A stretch of DNA of 64,000 nt. Origin: Halictus rubicundus (taxonomy: Eukaryota; Arthropoda; Insecta; Hymenoptera; Halictidae). This document shows, piece after piece, positions 1 through 10,359 of this stretch (position 1 is the first letter of the stretch; each line of letters begins with the position of its first letter). A model generated the notes under the pieces. It was not told the origin of the DNA and made no database searches. It saw only the letters and a list, made by a program, of their open reading frames with translations. Where the stretch lies: contig NC_135152.1 in the NCBI RefSeq assembly GCF_050948215.1, positions 5,304,310 through 5,368,309 of the forward strand, read 5' to 3'. Position numbers and translations under genes: made by a program.

Positions 1-2593
1 TTCTGTATCCTATCATTACGTATTACTTACTACTCGTTGCTATCTTGATAACACGCTAATGAATCGTATCTTTCCACGTTTGTATCTCGACTCCCGGCAT
101 AGCTCGCCGCAGTTCTATTCGCCATTTTAGTTTCATTTCCAACAATTATACCGCGGTTCGTCTTCTAGTTTTATAAAGTCCAACTCGATCAGGTAACCTT
201 CTTTTTGCCATCGTTGGCGTAATTGCATGCAGAGAGAAAAATATAGATTGCTAATTTCATAGCGGGACATTCCGATTGCTCCTGGAATTATGCAAATCGT
301 CGGGCGTCTCGTCGAAGTATAATAGGACCTGTTAAGTCGACAATGGCACCCCTGCGTCCGGGTCGCTGATTTAACGCCACCGAGGATGTTATTAATATTT
401 AAAGCGAGCATCGTATTTAACCGAGCAGCTGGCCCTTCCAATTAGCCTTCGCCGATTTATTCGTGCGGAGCGAAGCAATATTTCCGATTCAAGCGACACT
501 GTTAATGTATGGTTTCGAGAGCAGGCAATTTCGAAAATTTTTCAAGTCGCTGCCGCGTAGGTAGCCGGCAAGCCGAGCCGTGTGAACGCTCCTTAATATT
601 TCGTGTGTCGCCGGACAGGTTTCCCAATCGGTAAGGTAGGACGCCATCAAGTTTAACGAGTGTTCAACTTGTGTTTAAAGAAATTGGTCGCCAATTACCC
701 GTTTGTAGGTGTTGCGCGTTGCCTGTGTGCGATTTAGCGTTGTATTATACATTTTTGTTCCGAGTCATGGACATTGTTTTTTAACCCGTGTTTCCGTATT
801 TCCCGTGCAGGGTACATGGCGTGCAGAATTATCGTTAAGATTAGCAAACCAAAGACTGCCAAATTGCTCGCGCATATTAATTCGTTCAGCTATCCGAACA
901 TTCGCGTCCCAGCTTGCAATTTACGAGTGCAGCTGCACGAGAAGGATTGGCAACGACGGATGCTTCATTTTTCCTTAACGTTTCGGCAACTGGAGATACG
1001 AACGTAGAATTTCTACTCGCGCCAGAAATACTCGATAATATTTCTATACCCTGCGCGAAAGGTTAAAGGATCCATCACCTGATCAGGATATCGGCTGCGA
1101 GAACTGCAGAGAGCTGCGATTCTGATTTCGCAGCCAGGTAATACCGCAGGAAACCGCCAGATGGCAAACAGGACTTCTTCCGTGTCCTTCGCGGACCGAA
1201 GGATCTCGACTTCACTCTTGATGGACTACAGATCAATATGCACTAGATTCCCAACGTTTTTGCAACAATCGACACCGTCGCAAATGTATGAAACATGCAT
1301 TGGATGTCCAAATGTCCATTTATTTTTGTTAACAACTGGAAAGCGGTTCTTACGTGCACGAAACTGGGCGTCGAAATTTTGCAATATGTTGTTTATTATT
1401 CTCTGTGCACTGTTACATGTTAAAATGCATTAACAGTTTATGTTGGATATTAATTCTGGAGTGGAAATGCTCCAAGTGAATTTCTTGTCTGAAAAGCAGT
1501 TGAACGGAGAGAAGTGTTACAATGGTATGCAGCGTTTCTGACTTTATTTAAAGATATTGAACAGCGTGGATATGAAAATATGTTGCAAATAAAAATTGTA
1601 CGATTTTTACGCGACAAGCACATATATTTAACATTGTAATGATCATGAAATGTCATGTGGAGGTGACAACAGTTTTTTTAATGGAAACATGTAGTATTTT
1701 ATTAAGGATTTAAGTTCCATTTTAAGCTGTACAAAATTCTCTATTAAAATTTAACTACACCTACAATCGCTCCTGAATTTAAATGGGATCATAATGCAAT
1801 CGACAAAACTTTTAAATTAAAAACTACGCCACAAGAATAAACTAAAAGTGTGTACGAATGAAGGAAGAAATTTTGTGACAGTGTGTTGGAACGAAGGTGT
1901 GGATATTGAAGAAATCGTTTCAAGGATTTGTAACAACTTTAAAAATGTCTTCGTATCATTGTAGAACGAACTATTTGCACTGCAAGAATAGACCTCCTAG
2001 AACGCCATTATCATCTACCGCCGCGAGTGGCTCTACATCACAGGTTGATCCCCCAGAGTTTCGATCCGCGCGAATAACGACGACGAGAATCGCGCTTATC
2101 TGAAATTCTGACGCTCGTTCATGATCGAATATTCATCCCCGGCCTCCCAGGGGAGAGCTGTGCGGGGTGGGGCGAGAGGTATAAGAAAGCAAAAGAGAAA
2201 GATGCGAGCGATGGGGGGCACCACACCGTGGGGTTGGAGGAGGGAAGAAAGACCAACCAAAATGAGAGTCCGAGCAGTGCGTTGAACCATGCTGGAGGAG
2301 ACCAGAAGAAAGCCGAAGCCACCGGAGCGATGAAGAATGGATGCTGGTTTAGCAAGAGTGCAGATTTGCTCGAGTCGGGTGCAACGGCCCCTTTGCTTTC
2401 GTGTCCATCTTCTCTCGTTGCTATAGCTACGCCCTCTAATACCTTCCTCCATCTTCGGATACCTGATCGCCACTTTGGTTTTATTCGATATTCATAACCG
2501 CATTGTCCGTCATCCACTTCAGATAAGATGGTACCTACGACCGTGCCAAATCTGACGTTGATACTGTATCTAGCAAGTGGGACCACAGCCCTA

Positions 2594-2790
2594 TGAGGAA
2601 ATCATAAAAAATTTATTAATTTATTATATGGGAAGATGGTCTAGGTTCCATACAAACCTAGGAACTAGCTCAATCTAGGAAAAAGGATCATTATCCTGTG
2701 AGGATAATGTAAAAAATTATTAGTTTATTATATGGGGCGAAGATCCAAGTTTCGTCGAGGCCTAGAATCTAACTGGTTTCTGTTTTTCAC
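2594..2790. repeat. Two-copy tandem duplication, about 105 bp
   Basis: The words tgaggaaatcataaaaaa (2594) and tgaggataatgtaaaaaa (2699) start two diverged copies. Both continue into a shared ttattatatggg stretch. The offset is 105 bp. The second copy fades after about 2740. No coding potential is visible in either copy. Confidence 0.7.
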
Positions 2791-3998
2791 CGTCGAGTAC
2801 AAAAGGAGCATCGGATAGAGTTCTTGACGCAGGTGATCAGAGAGGGAATGCAACAGCGGCGAAGAAAAAACTTGTAATAATCATGAAGCCATCGGGTGAC
2901 TGTCGTCAGTAGCCGCAGTGTGTCCGGTTCTGTGAGAACAACCGTGGTCATTAAATAAACCCCTTTTAGTGGATGCCTGGTTATCTTCAATGGCGTTTTA
3001 AAAGGGGCATTTAGGCCCATTTTGGCTACCCACACAGCCCCGAACACCCTTTCCCCCCTCTTCCGCGTTATGGTGGCTCTCTTCACGCCCCCACCATATT
3101 CGACACGCGTCCTACCATGCTATAAGCTTAAAGGCCCTGACTTTTACGATTCTGTTCAAGTGGTCATAAAACCGGAGTTTATTGCCGTCATGATTTTCAA
3201 CCAAACGGGCTGTGCCACCTGTCGGAGTCCCACAAAAGCGAAAACGGCGTCAAGTCTCTTCATCAAGAGCTCCATCAACGTGACCCTTTGACAATTGTGC
3301 TGACGAGCCGCCACCATTGATCTCGCGCATAAAACAATCAGTGTATACAAGATAGATACACAGTAGGAGATGAATGGATTTTACAAAATGCATTTTAGTG
3401 CATTTTTTTTTTTATTGAGCATACTTGCCTTACTAATTCAATTTTAGTAAATGAAGTAATCAATGAAGAAAAATGAATTTTATGAAATTTGAGCTTTATC
3501 GTCTCACAATAGCAACATGCAAAACGACGTTTCACGTAACAATAAATTATGAAAATATTGGAGATTATAGTGGAGATTTACGCGTCTGCTCGTCATAATC
3601 TCAACAAAGTGGTGGAGGAAGGCGATCTTGAACAAAGAGTGATATCTCGGTGGAGCAGTAAAAAGTGACAAATGACGTGTTCCAGCACGGGCATGAGCCT
3701 GTATGATGTCTGAATAATTGGTCATAAATGGCGCCGTTCGGCGAGACGGGCCGCTGTGTTTATAAACCCCTTTTTTCGAGGTTTGCTTCGAAGTAGGTGG
3801 GTGATATCCTAAACATTCATAATGGCGAAAGTGAACGAGCAAATAGTCCGGTGCCGGCCCCTGAGAGCAGCTTATGATGGGCATTACTTGGCTCGTTACG
3901 GAATAATTTACGAGGTGCGAACCGCGGGGGCGATAATCCAGCGACATTTACATCCCAATAAACATTCCCGATACTGGTGCGGCGCGCGCCACGGCGCT

Positions 3999-4031
3999 CG
4001 GCTCGGCTCGGCTCGGCCGGCTCGGCTCGCC
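3999..4031. repeat. GGCTC pentanucleotide minisatellite
   Basis: The pentamer CTCGG/GGCTC is repeated about six times with one interruption (GGCCGG), inside a GC-rich patch upstream of Ubx. Confidence 0.8.
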
Positions 4032-4479
4032 TCTCACGAGGCCCACTTTTACGGCGTTTTAATTGTACGGCCGTGGTCTAATTGGTTCGTAAAACGCCCA
4101 AGTATCTCGTAAAGGACGTTTATGATAACATTCCTGTCGCCGGTGCTCGCAATCGCGTCGTCATCCGCCGACTTCGGACACGCTTCGTAACATCGGACCG
4201 GTTCGACCTGAATCGAAGTCATCATATCCGATGAAATGCGAGATCTCCCCGGCACCTCGGCACGGTTCGTTCTCTCCTCCTTTACCGGAGCCTCTTGTCG
4301 ATCAAGCGCGGGCGCGAGGCACGATTGGCGAGACCGCTTTCACCAATAACAATAATCGCAAGGTGCCTCGTTGATGTTGGTCGTTTGAACGTCTGAATGG
4401 ATCTGGCAGCGTTAGTTCGCCGCGGAACTCAGAGGTGGCGGTGCACGTATCCCCACGAGCGGACCCGTGTATAATGTGG

Positions 4480-5640
4480 AGAGCCGAAAGGAGAGACAGA
4501 GATGAAGTGAGAGAGGGAGAGAGACTGAGGAGAGGAGTGGAGAGAGGAAACGTTGCGTGACGCGCGTGTGGCGTGCAGCTTTCGCTCTACCGCACGGCGA
4601 CCGACGTGTCTGTATCCGCGGCTGCTCGCGCGTTGCCGCCTGGTGGGGGCAACGCGGGGCGGCGCCTAGCCGGTCATGGGCGTCGTTCCAGCTTGGAACT
4701 ACTTTCACATGGCGTAGGAATTTTCGTGCTCTGCCGGCGCGGCACTCGTGACGAATTCAATTCTGATTGGTCCTTAAGCATAACCTCCTCCCTTGGCACC
4801 CTGTTTTCTTCTCCCCTCCGCCGCGCGCGCGATTGCCGCGGCCTCGTACCTCTCTCGTCTCCCTCTTGGCCCTCGTAACTCTATGTCTTACTCTTTTTCC
4901 CTCCGTTTCGACTTTTTCCCCGTTTCTTCGATTCTCTACACGATGGAATTTTCTTTTTCCTTCCTCGTTTTCTTCCGAATATTTTCATCTTGATCTTTGA
5001 AAACGACTGGTCACAACCTAGAATCGTCCACGGCAGCACGGCGTTTCACGGCTCGGGCACAGTATGAATTTAATCTCGCGGCATGTCGCCGGAGTTGGCC
5101 GAGCCCTCGACAGGGGTCGCACCGTAGTTTAAGCTAAGGAAAGAAGGAGAGCGACTGTTCGGGAACGGTTTGGGAGGAAAGAGAGGACACGCGCGACACG
5201 CCGGCGAGAGGTGGAGCGAGATGGCACGAGAGGGTGAGAGAGCAAGCGTGGAGGGGCGTTGTGTGCGGGGGAGGGGGAGGCGAGCGACAACGGAGCAAGC
5301 GAGAGAAGTCGGTTATCGCGTTGGAGAGGGGGACGTTGCACGAAAGACAAGGAGGAAAAGCCCCGGCGCGGTGCGCGCTTCTCGTTGGAACGTAGTACAT
5401 CGTGGAAGAGTGTGCGCGCGCGAGCGAGAAGGAGCGGTCGAGGGAATGAAGAGAGGGAGCGACAGAGAGAAAGAGTGAGAGAGTGGGACGAGGAGAGAAT
5501 CGGGGGCTACGATAGGCGGGAGAGAGAGAAAGAGAGGAACGTTCGACGGTGGAAGCAAGAGAGGCCGATGGTGAAAGAGAGAGACGAAACTAGGCGAACG
5601 AGCGGGCAAGAGACAGAGGACGGTACAGAGTGGCGGTACA
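4480..5640. promoter_or_regulatory. Promoter-proximal pyrimidine/purine (GAGA-rich) block
   Basis: The + strand is purine-rich at 4480-4550, strongly pyrimidine-rich at about 4800-4990, then strongly purine-rich at about 5125-5640 with dozens of GAGAG pentamers. GAGAG is the recognition core of GAGA factor (Trl), which is known to act at the Drosophila Ubx promoter. Its placement 1-2 kb before the Ubx start codon fits a promoter-proximal control block. Binding here is inference from motif density. Open frames across 5129-5732 are low-complexity artefacts of the purine bias, with Arg/Glu/Gly-rich translations. Confidence 0.5.
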
Positions 5641-6712
5641 CGGGGCGCGAGAAAAGCGGTAGTGTGCCGTGGACCACCGCACTGGCATACCGTGGTTCGT
5701 TACGATCCCCTTCGTACGTCGCCTCGTACTGAACCTCTCACAGTCATCAGCGAAGTCACATTTCGACTAGTGCTAGTGTGCAGTGCGGACAGAGTCAGCG
5801 GTTTGCTTTTGGCCCCCACATTTGAAAAAAGATATCGACCGTCTTTTCCGATATTAACCACGCACCGGGGCCCCGGGCCTTGACCGAACCGAAATCATCG
5901 CACGCATTTCGAAAGAGGATACTGAGAGAAAGAGAGAGAGGTGCTCGCGAGGGAGAGATCGTCGCGTGCCGGCCGACCGAACCGTCGACGGGCGCGCACG
6001 CGGTAGAGAGACCCACAACCAGGCAGTTTTATAGCCCGTCTTATTACCCCGGTTTATTGCGTCGTAACAGTTTAACGATCATCGCCTGTTTTCCACCACC
6101 TAGAGCCGACAACCGACGCCGGTTCACGCTTCTCGCCGGTAGCCGTATCCATAACAAACCCATAAAAGTCAGCCCCCGCCGTTGCCATGAGTCCCATTCT
6201 GAATTACAATCCCACGGCCTACTGACATTGACACTGTGGGTGCAAGCCGCCGACGCCGCCTCTATACCTACCGACCTACCTACTCGATGACTTTTATGAC
6301 CTCTTAAAAGGCGGTTTAATGCCCGTTTGCTCGTCCCTTGTCAACGCTGTCACCTGTCGCCGTCAGCGTCAAACAGCGTACCATCGGTACACAGCCCGCG
6401 GGCGTTCACGTCTCGCCTTTTTGGCGCGAACCCGGCCGAACCAAGAACCGCAAACGATAGATCAACCATCTACATCATAAGCGACCGGTGAACCGGACTC
6501 TACCCGAATCCGAGACACATCGGGGTCCCGAGCACGGACTAGTATCGTTCGACTAGCCGCGTGTGCTCGACGCATATTTCGAAACCCGAAAAAAAAACCC
6601 GAAGCAACGGACAGTTCTCTACGGAGGTGGTTGCTTCAACCCGTTCAGCCGTCTCCGGTTGTTCTCTCGAGTGCCGGTGTTTCAGTGCAAGTGATTCAAG
6701 ATACCCGGGATA
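5641..6712 (+). promoter_or_regulatory. Probable Ubx core promoter and 5' leader
   Basis: This kilobase separates the GAGA block from the Ubx start codon. Drosophila Ubx has a leader of roughly 1 kb and no TATA box, so a start site near 5700 would be unsurprising. The sequence alone does not fix it. An arthropod-type initiator word TCAGT occurs at 6682-6686, but it sits in tttcag/tg, which also reads as a 3' splice acceptor after a pyrimidine-rich run. The leader could therefore start upstream and be spliced. The stretch has a short GA tract at 5928-5941 and no clear TATA box at a useful position. Confidence 0.4.
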
Positions 6713-7388
6713 ATGAACTCATATTTCGAGCAGACGGGTGGCTTCTACGGGAGCCACCACCATCAGACAGGGGCAGCGAGTCAACACCACGATCCAGCCA
6801 CGGCCGCGGCATACCGAAGTTTCCCGCTTGGCCTGGGCATGTCACCGTACGCGTCCACACAGCATCATCATCACACCTCATCCTCGCTGGGTATACATCC
6901 TGGCGGCGGCACCAACACGAGGCCACCCCAAGACTCGCCGTACGACGCGAGCGTCGCGACGGCCTGCAAATTGTACTCGACAACCCCCGAGGCGACCGGG
7001 CACACCACGTCCTCGTACTCGACCACGGCAACCAAGGATTGCAAACAGCAGGACCAGGCAGCAGCTCATCAGAACGGCTACGCGGCCGTGATGGCAGCCG
7101 CGGCCGTCAAGGACGTCTGGCAGTCGGCGACCTCCGGTGCCAATAGTCAGAGCAATTCGGTGGTGCGCCCTTCCGCGTGTACCCCGGAGGGCACGAGGGT
7201 TGGTAGCTACGGTGGCCTGGTCGGCGGTGACCCGGCATCGAGTCCTGGTAACAACAGTTCCTCGAGGTCCCTCACGACGTCCTGGAACACCTGCAGTTTG
7301 AACTCGTCCGCGAGCCAACCGGTTGCCACGCAACTACATCAGCAACCCAACGCCAGCCATACCTTCTACCCCTGGATGGCTATAGCAG
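6713..7388 (+). CDS. Ubx: Ultrabithorax, coding exon 1 (partial gene; homeobox exon outside window)
   Basis: Ubx is a nuclear Hox transcription factor that sets posterior thoracic and anterior abdominal segment identity, binding DNA with Extradenticle/Homothorax. This exon supplies the first 225 residues plus one base of codon 226. Visible in order: MNSYFEQ at 1-7 (the Hox SYF motif), SFPLGLGMSPYAS 36-48, a His run 51-54, QDSPYDAS 73-80, an Ala-rich stretch 124-131, KDVW 133-136, VRPSACTP 151-158, and the FYPWM hexapeptide 218-222 (EXD contact) followed by AIAG. The start was chosen because MNSYFEQ is the family N-terminus and the ATG has A at -3. The frame stays open to 7501, but GEFTFIRS after AIAG is intronic: CAG|GTGAGT ends the exon in phase 1. 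The homeodomain is missing because it lies on a later exon. Identification is firm; the species is not determined. Confidence 0.96.
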
Positions 7389-7394
7389 GTGAGT
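7389..7394 (+). other. Ubx: 5' splice donor of Ubx intron 1
   Basis: CAG|GTGAGT is a near-perfect metazoan donor, placed exactly after the MAIA codons where Ubx exon 1 ends in other insects. It splits the following Gly codon after its first base (phase 1). A weaker in-frame GT at 7429 (GTGATT) would add about 14 residues. Those do not resemble the optional b element known from Drosophila, so I do not call an alternative donor. Confidence 0.9.
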
Positions 7395-8605
7395 TTACAT
7401 TCATAAGATCGCTTTATCCCGCTCAGCCCGTGATTCTCTCCGTCGCGCCGACGATTATCATAACAGCCGTGATGAAATATAGAAGCGACAGGAGAGCTTA
7501 GGGGAGCGAGGCATACACCGTGGTTGCAAGGCCACGTGGTCGGGAAAGGCGTGGTGGCATCGGGCTTACACTCTCCTCGCCCTGTGTGCCTGTGCTCCGC
7601 GAAATCGTGTTCCCCGTTTCACGGTCACCGGCTCGATTAACGTGAAACACACACATACATCTCGTGATCAGTTGTATAGCTTCGCCCACGCGTTTCCCCG
7701 ATCGCCGGAACGATTTTTCCCAAAGCGGAAAACACGCTCGAAGATCGAGCGTCCGAGTCTCTCGTTCGACACGCCTTTCCGCGGGAACGAATCGAAACAA
7801 ATCATTCCCTCCGTTTGGTACTGGTTCTGAAAAATGGAAGACACGGTTGTATACAATCGTCAAATGTAAGGTCGACGTTGTCGCGTCATACCGGTTACAG
7901 CTCGTAGAGGACTTTTTCAACGGGGGTCTATTTGTGCGCCGATTGAAATACGACGTATCCGTCACGAGGCGGACCCGAGATAACGGATTTATAGTCTACG
8001 GCCGACTAAAAATATTCCGCCGCCTTCTGCGCGAATCAATGCACTGTGTTGCACGAACGCCAGGGGTTAGCAATAACTAATCCGCGCGAAAGCGACGCGC
8101 AAAGTGACGCCTCGAGTTGTCATTAATACCGGCCTCCGTGATTCGTCTGCTTGCGAGAAAAAAACATCTATTTTAAAACCCCGAAAAATCTGAAAGAAAT
8201 TCTTGGAGATGTTTACTCGATCTTTAGCCTTTTAACCGGTCGAGGAATGTGAAAACTTAAAATTGTTTCAGATACATAAAATTAATGACACAAAATGTTG
8301 CCAATAGAGTGAACATAAATGTAGACGCTAAAACGCTGTAAAATGAAAGAATGATCTCTCGAGTCAGGATAAAGACGAATGAAGTCTTTAAGATGCTCAG
8401 AATTAGAGGTACAAAAAAGATTCTAGGTTAATATTCATCCGTTCTTGTTTTACACTTTTATCTTTTATTCATAGTCTCATATCTTAAGCATTTGATTTGA
8501 ACGTGATCTCAATTACGAACGTTTACGAAGATACAACAGAAAACAAGGAAAATTAACATAACAAGAATTTTTTTCTACTTAATATAAGTACGTTTATACT
8601 ACCTA
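7395..8605. other. Intron start, unique sequence
   Basis: The stretch is GC-moderate to about 8160 and then AT-rich. Open frames at 7498-8080 overlap on both strands and have no family features. Nothing specific is recognised. Confidence 0.5.
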
Positions 8606-8733
8606 GACTGCAGGTTTTATCTCCATATAATAAAAATTAGTAGATCAAATTCTATATAGTAAAAGAAATAAATGTCTATGTGGCTCCTGTATGTTGCAAT
8701 GACAATTTAGATTTTGCAGAAAAATCTACAGTC
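8606..8733. mobile_element. Short MITE of the GACTGCGGAT family
   Basis: A 128-bp segment starts GACTGCAGGTTTT and ends in the inverted equivalent (GACTGTAGATTTT read on the opposite strand; 11 of 13 positions match). It is flanked on both sides by TA, the target duplication of Tc1/mariner-type elements. It has no coding capacity. It belongs with the elements at 20556 and 30127. Confidence 0.6.
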
Positions 8734-8884
8734 TATTTATACCAATTATTCGTTTAAACAAGAAGAAAATGAACAGTGAAATATACATGAGTGAGATTTG
8801 AAACGATAAAAATATTAGAAGAATTCCAGAATATTGGTACACCACTTACTGAAACGCTTAAAACCAGAATTAAACTCTTGCCTG

Positions 8885-8938
8885 CTACCTGTGTCTCGCA
8901 ATCGTAAACAATTTTTATTTTGCATAAAACGCCGCAGT
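8885..8938 (-). mobile_element. Solo end of the GACTGCGGAT MITE family
   Basis: Read on the minus strand, this has a degraded terminus followed by TTTTATGCAAAATAAAAATTG, then a GCGAGACACAGG stretch, resembling the element near 27904. No partner end was found nearby, so it is a truncated or decayed copy. Confidence 0.45.
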
Positions 8939-9965
8939 TTATGTAAGTCTCTAATTAAAACATTAATTAATTAGTGCAATATCGAAAGAACAAAATGAAT
9001 GTTCGCTCGACGACATGTAAGTGTAAATCCGTCATTCCCGGTTAAAAGGCAATACTTCCGCGAGCGTCACAGCAGGGACAATAATTGGGGACTTATCGTT
9101 AATTACGTATTCATGCGATTGTACCTGTGCTGTTGCGCAGCTGAACACGAAGGACATGGTGCTCTGCTAACAATCGAGCAAAGCCGACGTTTTTCCGCTG
9201 CTGACGGTGGTAAATAGCACGATCGCAGAAAGCTCTTCCCATAGGTAGGAAGCGTCAGATCGTGGAAAATCGGTCTTGCAGCGCGCGATAAAGTTACGTC
9301 TGGTGGATAGGTAGAATGGAGTCAAGTGCGTGTAAAATCGTTGGGTACGTCGAGTATAATGGGGAAGCCCTCGTCCAATTGGGGTTCAAGTGGCTTCCTC
9401 GTGGTACTCACCCCTCCGGAACCCCGAATTCCGGTAGTCAGCTGTTTCTATCGGTGTCTTTGTCGCTCTATAGGTGGCCTAGCAGTTTCTCGCTTGGTCG
9501 TAGGCAGATATATAATCACCGAGGGCCTCTCTCGATCTCTGTCTCGCTTTCGGGGCTCGCTTCTCCTCCCCCGGCTGCTCTCAGCTGGGTCTTAGGCTGT
9601 TCATCTTAGTTAGCTCTCTCTTTCTCTCTCGATCCTTTTTTCGTGTCCCCTCTTGACCCGCTTCGCTCGGTCTCCTTCGAAGTCTCCTCTTTCTCTAGCC
9701 TCCTCCTCGCGCCCTACGGTCCGGTTTATAAGGTCCGCCTATTTTTTTTCTTCCGGCTGGACCACGCGAGAGCCTCTCTCTTTATGCATACAAAAGGTGT
9801 AGGGATTATTTTACGAGCCCTCGTGACGTAGGCGCGTGCTTATTCCGAGAGAAGAAACGGGATTTTATTGAACGAACCTTCGGTGAACTCTCTCCGCGCC
9901 CGCTCTCAGTCCGCCCGGAGAATTTTTAATATTCGGTAGGCGTGGTCCTCTTGTTTGAACTTGCT

Positions 9966-9966
<1 letters not shown>

Positions 9967-10028
<62 letters not shown>

Positions 10029-10030
10029 CT
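9967..10030. repeat. (CT)n then (CTTT)n microsatellite
   Basis: About 40 bp of pure CT repeat runs into about six CTTT units. It lies in the pyrimidine-rich stretch that begins near 9480. A second short CT tract follows at 10336-10354. Confidence 0.95.
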
Positions 10031-10335
10031 CTGTGTGTCGGGAAACGGGGAGACCTCTTCGGAGTTCCATTCAGCAACTGAAACGTATTCGCAGTCAATG
10101 GATCCGGTGTGCAGGGGAAAGTGATCTCTCGCGCGTTTTCTCGCGGACGCCGCGCGCGCGCGCGCTCGCGACGGAGACCAAAGACATAAGCAGCCGATTA
10201 TGAGCCTTGTCGAAGATGCCACGTAATGCCGAGATTATTGATCGGCTTTGCTGCTCGCCGAACAGGTTCTATGCGCTTCGCGGATCGAAAGTCGTTGACT
10301 CATTTCTCGAGAAGTGCTCTTTCTCTATTTCTGTT

Positions 10336-10354
10336 CCTCTCTCTCTCTCTCTCT
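10336..10354. repeat. (CT)n microsatellite
   Basis: A short CT dinucleotide tract, about 300 bp right of the larger CT/CTTT tract. Confidence 0.9.
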
Positions 10355-10359
10355 TGTAG

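Larger units (their letters stand above)
1..4430. other. Non-coding DNA upstream of Ubx
   Basis: No open frame here has recognisable protein features or codon structure; the longest (about 150 codons) look like chance frames. Because Ubx is transcribed to the right, this stretch lies 5' of it. In the usual insect Hox order that is the abd-A side, corresponding to the bxd/pbx control region of Drosophila. That placement is inferred from established Hox order, not from a neighbouring gene. The stretch holds a 105-bp tandem duplication near 2594 and a GGCTC-type minisatellite near 3999. Local composition swings from AT-rich (1440-1860) to GC-rich (3960-4330). Confidence 0.6.

Noticed and set aside
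5129..5732. Several Arg/Glu-rich and Ser/Leu-rich open frames
   Set aside because: They are produced by the purine/pyrimidine bias of the GAGA block.
7389..7501. Extension of the Ubx frame by 37 codons to a stop at 7501
   Set aside because: A consensus splice donor lies exactly after the conserved MAIA codons, and the extension has no Ubx similarity.
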